DNA of 17,651 nt, from positions 1 through 17,651 of the forward strand of contig CAJULJ010000001.1 of assembly GCA_910587395.1 (NCBI GenBank). The letters run 5' to 3'. The position numbers and the translations under genes are program-made. This DNA comes from an uncultured Oscillospiraceae bacterium (GTDB lineage Bacteria; Bacillota; Clostridia; Oscillospirales; Oscillospiraceae). Positions 8,014-15,089 of this stretch are shown here, one piece after another (within the stretch, counting starts at the first letter, position 1; each line of letters opens with the position of its first letter). Under the pieces are notes generated by a model. The model saw only the letters and a list, made by a program, of their open reading frames with translations, did no database searches and was not told where the DNA came from.

Positions 8014-8745
8014 ATGCTGCAAATTCAAAACATAAAGAAGCAATATAAAACAGGCTATCTGATCCAGCAGGCCCTAGACAATGTCAGCTTGAGCTTTCGG
8101 GACAGCGAATTTGTTTCAATCCTTGGCCCCAGCGGTTCTGGTAAAACCACGTTGCTGAATATCATCGGCGGACTGGATCAATATGATAGTGGCGAATTAA
8201 TGATCAACGGCATCTCCACCAAAAAATATAGGGATAAGGACTGGGATTCCTACCGAAACCACACCGTTGGCTTCGTTTTCCAAAGCTACAATTTGATTCC
8301 TCACCAGTCCATCCTCGCGAATGTGGAGTTGGCGCTGACTATCTCCGGCATCTCTCGCAGGGAGCGCCGCCAAAGGGCAGAGCAGGTGCTGACTCAGGTG
8401 GGGCTGGGGGATCAGCTCCATAAGCGTCCCAATCAAATGTCTGGGGGACAGATGCAGCGAGTGGCCATTGCAAGGGCGTTGGTCAACAATCCAAGCATCC
8501 TTCTGGCCGACGAGCCCACCGGAGCACTGGACACCGCCACCAGCCTCCAGATCATGGAGCTGCTGCGGGAGGTTTCTAAAGAACGTCTGGTTGTCATGGT
8601 GACTCACAATTCTGAGTTGGCGGAGCGGTATTCCACTCGTATTGTCAAACTGCAGGACGGTAGGATTACGGACGATTCCGCGCCTTATACCCCGGAAGTG
8701 GGGGAGCTCCCGACACCAAAGTATCAAAGCATGGGCCGGGTGTAA
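8014..8745 (+). CDS. ABC transporter ATPase (N-terminal half of a split ATPase-FtsX fusion)
   Basis: This 243-residue ATPase of the MacB/LolD class energises an FtsX-type exporter from the cytoplasmic face. Motifs are complete: Walker A GPSGSGKTT (38-46), Q-loop glutamine 90 in FVFQ, signature MSGGQMQRVA (142-151), Walker B ILLADEP (162-168) with catalytic Glu167, D-loop ALD (171-173) and switch His198. AGGAGGG at 8001-8007 precedes the ATG. The last codon and the stop (8740-8745) are created by a mobile element that starts at 8741. The original frame ran on into the permease reading frame downstream (M G R A K M S), so the ancestral gene was one fusion of about 931 residues. The ATPase domain itself is whole and could still act if it meets the separated permease. 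Expression is probably controlled by the TTGAG array upstream. Confidence 0.92.
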   Translation: MLQIQNIKKQYKTGYLIQQALDNVSLSFRDSEFVSILGPSGSGKTTLLNIIGGLDQYDSGELMINGISTKKYRDKDWDSYRNHTVGFVFQSYNLIPHQSILANVELALTISGISRRERRQRAEQVLTQVGLGDQLHKRPNQMSGGQMQRVAIARALVNNPSILLADEPTGALDTATSLQIMELLREVSKERLVVMVTHNSELAERYSTRIVKLQDGRITDDSAPYTPEVGELPTPKYQSMGRV

Positions 8746-9009
8746 ACAGACAATAAAAGTATACCAAATTCCGCCATGCCTACTGGACCATTTTCCGCCA
8801 AACTGAGCCAATTTTCGCCAGTTAAGGGTACCAGTTAAAGAAACCGCAATTTTGCAAGATAGTCAATAAAACCTCGCAAAAGCGGTTGAATATCCCTATA
8901 TTTGACCGCTTTTGCGAGGTGTCACAGCGCCGCAGCGCTGTGTATTCCCTTACTAGAGGGCTGGTATACTCTGTGGCGGATTTTGGCCCCTTTTGCGTGT
9001 CTGCTTACA
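8741..9009 (+). mobile_element. Non-autonomous IS21-like insertion (269 bp) flanked by CCGGG duplication
   Basis: The ends are inverted: TGTAAACAGACA at 8741-8752 against the complement TGTAAGCAGACA at 8998-9009 (11/12 identical). The similarity continues in register so that the outer 36 bases share about 26 positions, including CCAAA(T/A)TCCGCCA. A 5-bp direct repeat CCGGG flanks it (8736-8740 and 9010-9014), as expected for a target-site duplication. The left end has repeated (T)TTCCGCCA/TTCGCCA units about 20 bases apart. Multiple inner end-repeats and TG...CA termini are typical of the IS21 family, hence the tentative family call. There is no transposase, so it is a MITE-like or internally deleted derivative. 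It sits inside the exporter gene. Confidence 0.85.
8871..8920. repeat. 16-bp inverted repeat inside the mobile element
   Basis: Arms 8871-8886 and 8905-8920 (core CCTCGCAAAAGCGGT and its complement) pair perfectly around an 18-base A/T-rich loop. A second smaller hairpin follows at 8923-8942 (CACAGCGC / GCGCTGTG). No T-tract follows either, so they are not evident terminators. They could still block transcription or translation between the two halves of the exporter. Confidence 0.85.
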
Positions 9010-9019
9010 CCGGGCTAAA

Positions 9020-11083
9020 ATGTCGCTCCTCACAGCATTGTCGCTCAGCTTTAATAATTTGCGCACAAAAAAAGGGCGGACGCTGCTAACATCTATTGCT
9101 GGCTCCATTGGCATCATCGGCATTGCATTGATCCTGGCCCTTTCCTCCAGTGTAAACCGCTATATCGCAGATATGCAGAAGGACACAATGACCTCTTATC
9201 CCATCACAATCAGTGCGGAAACCTTTGATATGTCTGGCATGATGGCTGGCGGGCAGCGGATCGGCGGGCCAAACACGCGATCCGAACTGCGGGATGGCGT
9301 ACACGCGGATTACCGGGATATTGAACTGAGCGAAACTGTATTCGCCAGTATCATAGAAAATAACCTGACAACGTTCAAGAGCTATTTGGACGACCCAAAC
9401 AGCGAAATCCATCAGTATCTGGGGGAAAATGGATTTGTCTACACCTATGATGTGTGCTTTGATGTTTATTCTTATGACGCGAACGGAGTGTTGATTAATA
9501 GCGGCGCAGATGTTGGGACCTTAATCAGTTCCGGCGGGGGATTCAGTTCCATGCCAGGCGGAATCGGAGATATGTCAATGATGATGGGCGGATCTGCTGG
9601 GGCCGAGAATTTCTCCGAGCTGATGGCAAGTCCTGACGGCAATATGGTCAGTCATATCGTCACCGACAGCTATGAAATGCTTTACGGGGCCTGGCCAGAG
9701 CATTTTGACGAGGTGGTGTTGGTTCTGGATGAGAACCGATCCCTTTCTGCCGGCACTCTCTATCAACTGGGTCTGCTGACAGCGGAGGACTATGAGGAAG
9801 CCTCCGAGCAAATCAAAATGGGAGAAGAAGTGACCGCAAAGGACTGGAGCTATGAGGAAATCAGCGGCCATCGTTTTTATCTTGTTTTGCCCAGCAGTTA
9901 TTATGCCGAACATGAGAACGGCACGTTTTCCTATATTGGCGATAAGGCTTTGAATGCAGAGCAGCTTTTGGAGGATGCTCTGGAACTGAAAATCTGCGGT
10001 ATCGTCAAGCCGCGGGAGGATGCTGCAAACGCCGTTATTTCCACTGCTGTGGCCTATACCTCCCAGCTGACAGACTATGTGATCCAACAGACAGATGGAA
10101 GCGCTGTGGTCCTTGCCCAAGAAGCAAATCAGGAAACCAATGTCCTCACAGGGATAAAATTTGAGACGCTGGATGATGCTGAAAAAATTGTGGAAGCCTC
10201 CACCTATATCTCGGCGATGGGCATATCGGATAAGGCATCCCTTTATTCTATGATTTTGTATTACAGCTCCGCAGATGCACAGGGAACCGCTCCCGTAGAG
10301 CAGCAAAGCGAGCTTCAGCCCATGCAGGGGGCAGGCCAGACAGGTACTGCAAATATGGGCAGTGCAAATATGGATGAAGCCGCTATGGCGCAGGCGTTGG
10401 ACGTCTGGCTGGCGGAAACGCCGGACAATGAGATCTTGCTGTCCGTTTACAACGAGTATATCGACGGGGCCTCATATGCAGACAACATGAAAAAGTTCGG
10501 CAAAGTCAGCTATGATGCGCCCGCATCCATCAGCATTTATACCGACAGCTTTGAGGATAAGAACGCGGTTTCCGCCTGCATTGAGCGCTATAATGACAGC
10601 GCTGACGAGGCTGGCAAGATTACCTATACCGACTATGTGGCCCTATTGACCAGTTCCATTACATCAATGGTCGACGTGATCTCGTATGTCTTGATTGCCT
10701 TTGTGGCGGTGTCCCTGGTTGTCTCCTGTATTATGATCGGCATCATCACGCACATCTCCGTGATGGAGCGGACGAAAGAGATCGGCATCCTCCGGGCGTT
10801 GGGAGCATCCAAGCACAATGTTTCCCAGGTATTTAATGCCGAGACATTTATCGTTGGCATCTGTGCAGGCTTGCTGGGTGTAGGGGTGTCCGCGTTGCTG
10901 ACAATTCCCATTAATGCCGTACTGGAAAGTCTGCTGGGCATTGGAGCGCTTACGGTAGCCCTGCCCGCCGTATATGCAGTAGTTTTGGTCGCGTTGAGCG
11001 TGGTCATCACCATGATAGGCGGGCTGCTGCCTGCGAAAAGGGCGGCAAAACAGGACGCTGTCATTGCGCTGCGTACAGAATAG
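9020..11083 (+). CDS. FtsX-like ABC transporter permease (C-terminal half of split exporter)
   Basis: This 687-residue permease has MacB-like topology. Transmembrane helix 1 is at about 22-44 (after the conserved LSFNNLRTKKGRTLL). A large extracellular domain covers about 50-545, and three helices lie near the C-terminus (about 556-580, 607-633 and 649-672), with the FtsX motif MERTKEIGILRALGASK between the first two. The extracellular part holds Met/Gly-rich stretches (SMMMGG and the MQGAG to MDEAAM region). Such exporters pump peptides, antimicrobials or lipids, or act as mechanotransducers. The ATG at 9020 matches the usual junction MSLLTALSLS, but no ribosome binding site precedes it. A TTG at 8993 would start inside the mobile element and also lacks one. 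The missing start signal fits a frame that was once the continuation of the ATPase gene. Separate translation is uncertain, so the exporter may be inactive. Confidence 0.88.
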   Translation: MSLLTALSLSFNNLRTKKGRTLLTSIAGSIGIIGIALILALSSSVNRYIADMQKDTMTSYPITISAETFDMSGMMAGGQRIGGPNTRSELRDGVHADYRDIELSETVFASIIENNLTTFKSYLDDPNSEIHQYLGENGFVYTYDVCFDVYSYDANGVLINSGADVGTLISSGGGFSSMPGGIGDMSMMMGGSAGAENFSELMASPDGNMVSHIVTDSYEMLYGAWPEHFDEVVLVLDENRSLSAGTLYQLGLLTAEDYEEASEQIKMGEEVTAKDWSYEEISGHRFYLVLPSSYYAEHENGTFSYIGDKALNAEQLLEDALELKICGIVKPREDAANAVISTAVAYTSQLTDYVIQQTDGSAVVLAQEANQETNVLTGIKFETLDDAEKIVEASTYISAMGISDKASLYSMILYYSSADAQGTAPVEQQSELQPMQGAGQTGTANMGSANMDEAAMAQALDVWLAETPDNEILLSVYNEYIDGASYADNMKKFGKVSYDAPASISIYTDSFEDKNAVSACIERYNDSADEAGKITYTDYVALLTSSITSMVDVISYVLIAFVAVSLVVSCIMIGIITHISVMERTKEIGILRALGASKHNVSQVFNAETFIVGICAGLLGVGVSALLTIPINAVLESLLGIGALTVALPAVYAVVLVALSVVITMIGGLLPAKRAAKQDAVIALRTE

Positions 11084-11094
11084 GAGGGATTGTC

Positions 11095-12237
11095 ATGTTG
11101 AACTGCTCATTTTGGAAAAATGCTGTATATACGGCAAAGAGGATCGCTGTTCGGGGGATTGCCGGCGCACTGCTGTGTGCGGTGCTGATATTGTTCCTTG
11201 CTCCGGCCTATGCCGTAGGCTGCGCAGATCCTCTTGCCACTGAAACGGGAAAAGCGGAAATTCATGCGGGAGATGTGGTGTGCTTTGGCATATGCGATGA
11301 TGCCTGCGGCTTTGACGGGAAATGGCTGGTTTTGGATACGGAGCATACCAATACCGGCGAGCCGGGCATATTCCTTATGGCGCTGAATCTCATTTCGGAT
11401 GAAAAGGGAGACAGCCTTCTGTTTCGCGACATTGGTGGGGATGTATCTGTCTCTTTTGCGGACAGAGGAGACACCTTTGCGGCGGAACACCCCGGATCGA
11501 CTGACTATCGGAACAGCGATATTCAGATCTGGTGTGAAGACTTTGCACAATCCCACCTGACCCAAGCGGAATACGGTGCGCTCCTCCCTACGCTGAAATC
11601 AGATGCAGGCGTTGCGATTCCGGGCTTTGGAATCCCAATTCCCGGGGTTTCTACCGGCACGGTGGATTTTGACCCGGTTGATGAAATCCTGAACGGCGAC
11701 AGGTTATTCCTGCTTTCCGCTGAGGAAATCACGAATCCGCAGTATGGTTTTGTGGATGCCCGTTCCCGTGTTGCCCAGTATAAGGGAACGGAGGAAGGCT
11801 ACTGGCTCCGTTCCCCCCATATCCCTACATTTCCGTTGGATGTAGGATTTGTATTCAGCTTTGGAGCGGTGATGGATTTCCCCGTGAACGGAAATTTTGC
11901 ATTTGAAATGAATTCCTATGCCCGTCCGGCCTGCAATCTGGACAGCAGTAAAATCACGGATGCGGAAGTTTTGGCAGTGTGCGGCGAAAAAACGATCTGG
12001 CGGCTGAGCTTCCAAGATGGCGAGCACAACGACCGGGAGTATGATACCAGCCTTCCGATTATCGGCGAGGTTATGGATTTGACGGCGCTACTGAAAAAGG
12101 CGCTGGTGATTACCGCCTGCGTGTTGATCCTTCTGATCGTTGTCATAGTGGTGGTAATTCGGAAAGTGCTTCGTAAACGGCGAGCGAAACGGATGGCAGA
12201 GAAAAAACAGGAGGAAGGATCGATCGGTGGAGAATAA
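11095..12237 (+). CDS. Membrane-anchored DUF6273 domain protein
   Basis: This is a 380-residue type I membrane protein. It has an N-terminal signal sequence (hydrophobic 21-38, likely cleavage after AYA at 40), an extracellular domain and one C-terminal helix (about 335-357), followed by a strongly basic cytoplasmic tail (RKVLRKRRAKR). The outer domain has DUF6273 hallmarks: WLVLDTE (77-83), an IQIWCEDF segment (143-150), DRLFLLSAEE (202-211), YWLRSP (236-241) and ARPACNLD (276-283). The function of DUF6273 is unknown; it is related in style to carbohydrate or surface-binding domains. AGGAGGGA at 11082-11089 overlaps the permease stop, and only 11 bases separate the two genes. It is therefore co-transcribed with the exporter and may act as its surface partner or receptor. 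Glycine/proline-rich residues 171-190 form a probable loop. Confidence 0.75.
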   Translation: MLNCSFWKNAVYTAKRIAVRGIAGALLCAVLILFLAPAYAVGCADPLATETGKAEIHAGDVVCFGICDDACGFDGKWLVLDTEHTNTGEPGIFLMALNLISDEKGDSLLFRDIGGDVSVSFADRGDTFAAEHPGSTDYRNSDIQIWCEDFAQSHLTQAEYGALLPTLKSDAGVAIPGFGIPIPGVSTGTVDFDPVDEILNGDRLFLLSAEEITNPQYGFVDARSRVAQYKGTEEGYWLRSPHIPTFPLDVGFVFSFGAVMDFPVNGNFAFEMNSYARPACNLDSSKITDAEVLAVCGEKTIWRLSFQDGEHNDREYDTSLPIIGEVMDLTALLKKALVITACVLILLIVVIVVVIRKVLRKRRAKRMAEKKQEEGSIGGE

Positions 12238-12295
12238 CTGGGAATTGTATTGAGAACTGCACAGTCAGGTGGACAGTGAATAATTAAAGAATTTT

Positions 12296-12329
12296 CAACT
12301 ACCGGCACCTGTTGGGGTGCCGGTAGTTG
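12296..12329. other. Perfect 14-bp stem-loop after the exporter operon
   Basis: CAACTACCGGCACC at 12296-12309 pairs exactly with 12316-12329 around a 6-base loop. No T-run follows on the plus strand (CATGAAGAAAAAATC), so it is more likely an mRNA 3'-end stabiliser, or a weak terminator, than a classical intrinsic terminator. Confidence 0.6.
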
Positions 12330-12401
12330 CATGAAGAAAAAATCTCCCTATGAAGTAATATGATGAGCTCCCCCCAAAGCACCGAATTTAAGCGATTAAA
12401 C

Positions 12402-12436
12402 GAGACAAATGGCTTCATACCATTTGCCTCTTTTGC
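12402..12436 (+). terminator. Probable intrinsic terminator of the exporter operon
   Basis: An 11-bp stem (12402-12412 with 12420-12430, one A-C mismatch) with a 7-base loop is followed by TTTTGCTGTTGT. It lies 165 bases after the DUF6273 stop and separates that operon from the regulated promoter of the rhamnosidase gene. The rest of 12238-12495 shows no gene. Confidence 0.65.
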
Positions 12437-12495
12437 TGTTGTAGTGTTGTGAAGTTTAATTTGTCCCTATAGAATATTTTGATTCTCCAACACAA

Positions 12496-12562
12496 AAGGT
12501 TATGCCGTAAAATGGCAAGGCTGTGCGGTTGCCCTTTCTTATCATATGACAATATGTATAAT
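12496..12562 (+). promoter_or_regulatory. LytTR-type box pair and promoter of the GH78 gene
   Basis: Direct repeats AAGGTTATG (12496) and AAGGCTGTG (12517) start exactly 21 bp apart, the spacing known for LytTR/AgrA regulators (two 9-bp sites, 12-bp gap). A perfect TATAAT lies at 12557-12562, 40 bp after the second box start. The -35 position (about 12534) is poor, as expected for an activated promoter. The gene's ATG is at 12627. The same box pair and geometry occur upstream of the lipoprotein at 17348. Confidence 0.78.
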
Positions 12563-12626
12563 TGTTGCAGAATAGGCTGCGAATATTTCTGCAAAATAGC
12601 GCAGGCCGGTTTGAGGAGGAGAGTAT

Positions 12627-15044
12627 ATGATAAAAAGGGAATGGCTTACACGAGGTACTGCGTTGCTGATCTGCGCTGCCTCTATGTTCTCGTTGCTGGC
12701 CGGATGTAACAGTGAGGATAACATTATACCCGCTCCTTCTGCCTCAGTGGAGGTAGAAAACGTTGTCCCGGATCGGGGCATGGCAGACCGTTCGGATCTT
12801 ATGTATTTGGATAGCATTGAAAGGTATAAAAAGACAGACTGGACCGCCAATTGGATCTGGACTGAGGGCTGCGCAGAGGACAGCTATGTGGCTTTCCGCA
12901 AGACCTTCAACCTGGATCAGGCCGTCCCCTCTGCTACCGCGTTTATTTCTGCTGTAGACAAGTACGTGCTGTGGGTCAACGGGGAGCTGGCCGTGCTGGA
13001 CGGTTCGCTGAAGCGGGGCCCCACTCCTTACGACAGCTACTATGATACAGTGGAGCTCACCAATCTGAAGCAGGGGGAGAACACCATCGCACTGCTGGTG
13101 GCTTTCAACGGCCGCTCCGGGGACGGTTCCATTGTCCCCGTCCTTCTGGACGAGGAGGGGGACGAGTACACCCAGGCGGGGCTGATCTTTGAACTGGATG
13201 CCGGGGGCGTGGCCGTCTGCTCGGATAGCTCCTGGAAAGCCGCCCGGCATAACGGCTACAAGAACCGGGTCACCGCCGGGGCGGATTACCCAGGCTATAC
13301 CCAGTCCTCCATGCTGGCGGAACGTAACGTCTACTTTGATGCACGGGACGACCTGGGTGAGTTTATGAGCGAGGGCTATGATGACAGCCAGTGGGAGAAC
13401 GCCACGCCGATCTCCAAGGCCGGAGACTTGCCCTTCGGCGACCTCTACTCCGCCATGATCGCACCCGTCAAATTTGAAGAAATTACTGACTTTGCCAACT
13501 CCACGGACTATGTAGGCAAGGCGTTGGCCCAAGATACAACCCTGGTGCTGGAACTGCCGGGCAACATCCAATTCACTCCCTATTTTGAGTTGGAGGCTCC
13601 GGCGGGCAAAAAGTTGACCTTCTACACCGACACCTACACCGACAAGCAGGATATGCCCAACTTCAAGGACACCTATGTCACCGCCGAGGGGATCCAGCAC
13701 TATGAGAATTATCCCTGGCGTAGCGGTTCCAAGCTCATCATCGAGGCGGAGGCCGGGGTGACCTTTACCCGGCTGGGCTACCGCGCCAGCGGCTTCAACG
13801 GGGAGTGGGCGGGGGCCTTCGTCTCCTCGGATGCCGGGCTGGACCAGCTGTGGCAGGAGTCACTCAACACCCTGGCAATCTGTATGCGGGATACATACAT
13901 GGACTGCCCCGAGCGGGAACGGGGTCCCTACATGGGGGATGCCTCCAACCAAATCGACGCGGCGCTGTACAGCTATGACCAGGCGGGGCTGGACATGACG
14001 AAAAAGGCCATCCTGGCCTGCGTGGCCTGGACGCGGACGGACGGGGCCATCCCCAGCCGCGCCCCCAGTGCGAAGCCCCAGGAGATCCCCAACCAGAGCC
14101 TTATCTTTATGACCAGCGTGTACCACTACTGGCTCCACTCCGGGGATAGGGAAACGGCGGCGGCCTATTGCACAGCTTTCCTCAACTACCTGAAGATGGT
14201 GGAGATGGAAAACGGCCTGCCGGTGTACCGGGACGGCTCCTGGACGTGGAACGACTGGGGGGACTGCATCGACACCAGGCTGCTTCAGGCGGGCATCTAC
14301 TACTACGCCCTCACCGTCACTAAGTCCATAGCCGACGACCTGGGCATCACCGAGGGGACGGAGTTCCTCACCGAGCGGATGGACTCCATGAAGGAAAACT
14401 GGCGGGCCGCCTACTACACCGAGGAGGGCTTCAAGAGCCCGGACAGCAAGTATGTGGACGACCGCGCCAACGCCATGCTGGCCCTGTCCGGTTTGGCCGG
14501 GGAGGAGGACTACGCCCTCATCACCGATGTGGTCATGAGCACCTGCGAGGCCAGCCCCTTCATTGAGAAGTACGTGCTGGAGGCCCTGTGCGTCATGGGC
14601 CGGACCGACCTGGCCCTCCAGCGGATGCGGGACCGCTACGCCCCCATGCTCCAGGACGGGTACGACACCCTGTGGGAGACCTTCGACGGGGAGACCGGCA
14701 CCGTCAACCACGGCTGGACCGCCGCACCGCTGTACATCCTGTCCAAGTACGCCGCCGGCGTCCGCCCAACTGTGGCAGGGTTTGAAGAATACGAGATCGC
14801 CCCCTGCGCCGCCCTGGACAGCTTTGACTGCACCGTCTGGACGCCTAAGGGGGAGATCGGCGTGAAGCTGGAGACCACGGCGGAGGGGAAGACCCTCACC
14901 GTCAACGCCATCGACGCCGTGGGCACGGTTATCGTGCCGGAGGGCATGGGCACGGATATCACCGTCACCGGCGGGGACTGCCCCGTGGACGGCGGGCGGG
15001 TGACCATCACCCAGGCCGGGGAGTACGTCATCACCATTCAATAG
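12627..15044 (+). CDS. Lipoprotein GH78-family alpha-L-rhamnosidase-like enzyme
   Basis: This 805-residue secreted lipoprotein has a signal peptide ending in lipobox LAGC (Cys27), so it is anchored on the outer face of the membrane. Beta-rich domains follow (about 65-390, including WTANWIW and a jelly-roll-like FNGRSGDGS region), then an (alpha/alpha)6 barrel (about 400-715) and a short C-terminal beta domain. GH78 signatures are DCPERERGPYMGD at 426-438, with Asp426, Glu431 and Asp438 matching the acidic triad of known rhamnosidases, plus TLWE with Glu684 as the candidate second catalytic glutamate, then NHGW (694-697). It would release terminal L-rhamnose from glycans or glycosides. GAGGAGGA at 12613-12620 sets the start. 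It has its own promoter with LytTR-type boxes and ends at a terminator shared with the convergent kinase gene. Substrate preference cannot be read from the sequence, and family relatives with other specificities are possible. Confidence 0.85.
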   Translation: MIKREWLTRGTALLICAASMFSLLAGCNSEDNIIPAPSASVEVENVVPDRGMADRSDLMYLDSIERYKKTDWTANWIWTEGCAEDSYVAFRKTFNLDQAVPSATAFISAVDKYVLWVNGELAVLDGSLKRGPTPYDSYYDTVELTNLKQGENTIALLVAFNGRSGDGSIVPVLLDEEGDEYTQAGLIFELDAGGVAVCSDSSWKAARHNGYKNRVTAGADYPGYTQSSMLAERNVYFDARDDLGEFMSEGYDDSQWENATPISKAGDLPFGDLYSAMIAPVKFEEITDFANSTDYVGKALAQDTTLVLELPGNIQFTPYFELEAPAGKKLTFYTDTYTDKQDMPNFKDTYVTAEGIQHYENYPWRSGSKLIIEAEAGVTFTRLGYRASGFNGEWAGAFVSSDAGLDQLWQESLNTLAICMRDTYMDCPERERGPYMGDASNQIDAALYSYDQAGLDMTKKAILACVAWTRTDGAIPSRAPSAKPQEIPNQSLIFMTSVYHYWLHSGDRETAAAYCTAFLNYLKMVEMENGLPVYRDGSWTWNDWGDCIDTRLLQAGIYYYALTVTKSIADDLGITEGTEFLTERMDSMKENWRAAYYTEEGFKSPDSKYVDDRANAMLALSGLAGEEDYALITDVVMSTCEASPFIEKYVLEALCVMGRTDLALQRMRDRYAPMLQDGYDTLWETFDGETGTVNHGWTAAPLYILSKYAAGVRPTVAGFEEYEIAPCAALDSFDCTVWTPKGEIGVKLETTAEGKTLTVNAIDAVGTVIVPEGMGTDITVTGGDCPVDGGRVTITQAGEYVITIQ

Positions 15045-15051
15045 GACGCAC

Positions 15052-15088
15052 AAAAAGGCGGGACCGCTTATGCGGCCCCGCCTTTCAT
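15052..15088. terminator. Bidirectional terminator between GH78 and kinase genes
   Basis: A stem of 15054-15067 with 15072-15085 (one A-C mismatch, TTAT loop) lies between convergent stops at 15044 and 15090. On the minus strand it is followed by TTTTTGTG, so it suits the kinase operon best. On the plus strand the arm itself ends in CCTTTC, a weaker T-run. Confidence 0.85.
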
Positions 15089-15089
15089 G

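Noticed and set aside
8871..8942. Two hairpins between ATPase and permease as an intrinsic terminator
   Set aside because: No T-run follows either stem. They are better explained as internal parts of the inserted element.
8741..9019. Ordinary intergenic spacer between two separate ABC transporter genes
   Set aside because: The CCGGG duplication, inverted ends and exact restoration of one reading frame on removal point to an insertion.
13860..15053. Long minus-strand open frame opposite the GH78 gene
   Set aside because: High GC removes stops in the antisense frame. The plus strand has a lipobox and GH78 catalytic motifs, while the minus frame has no recognisable features.
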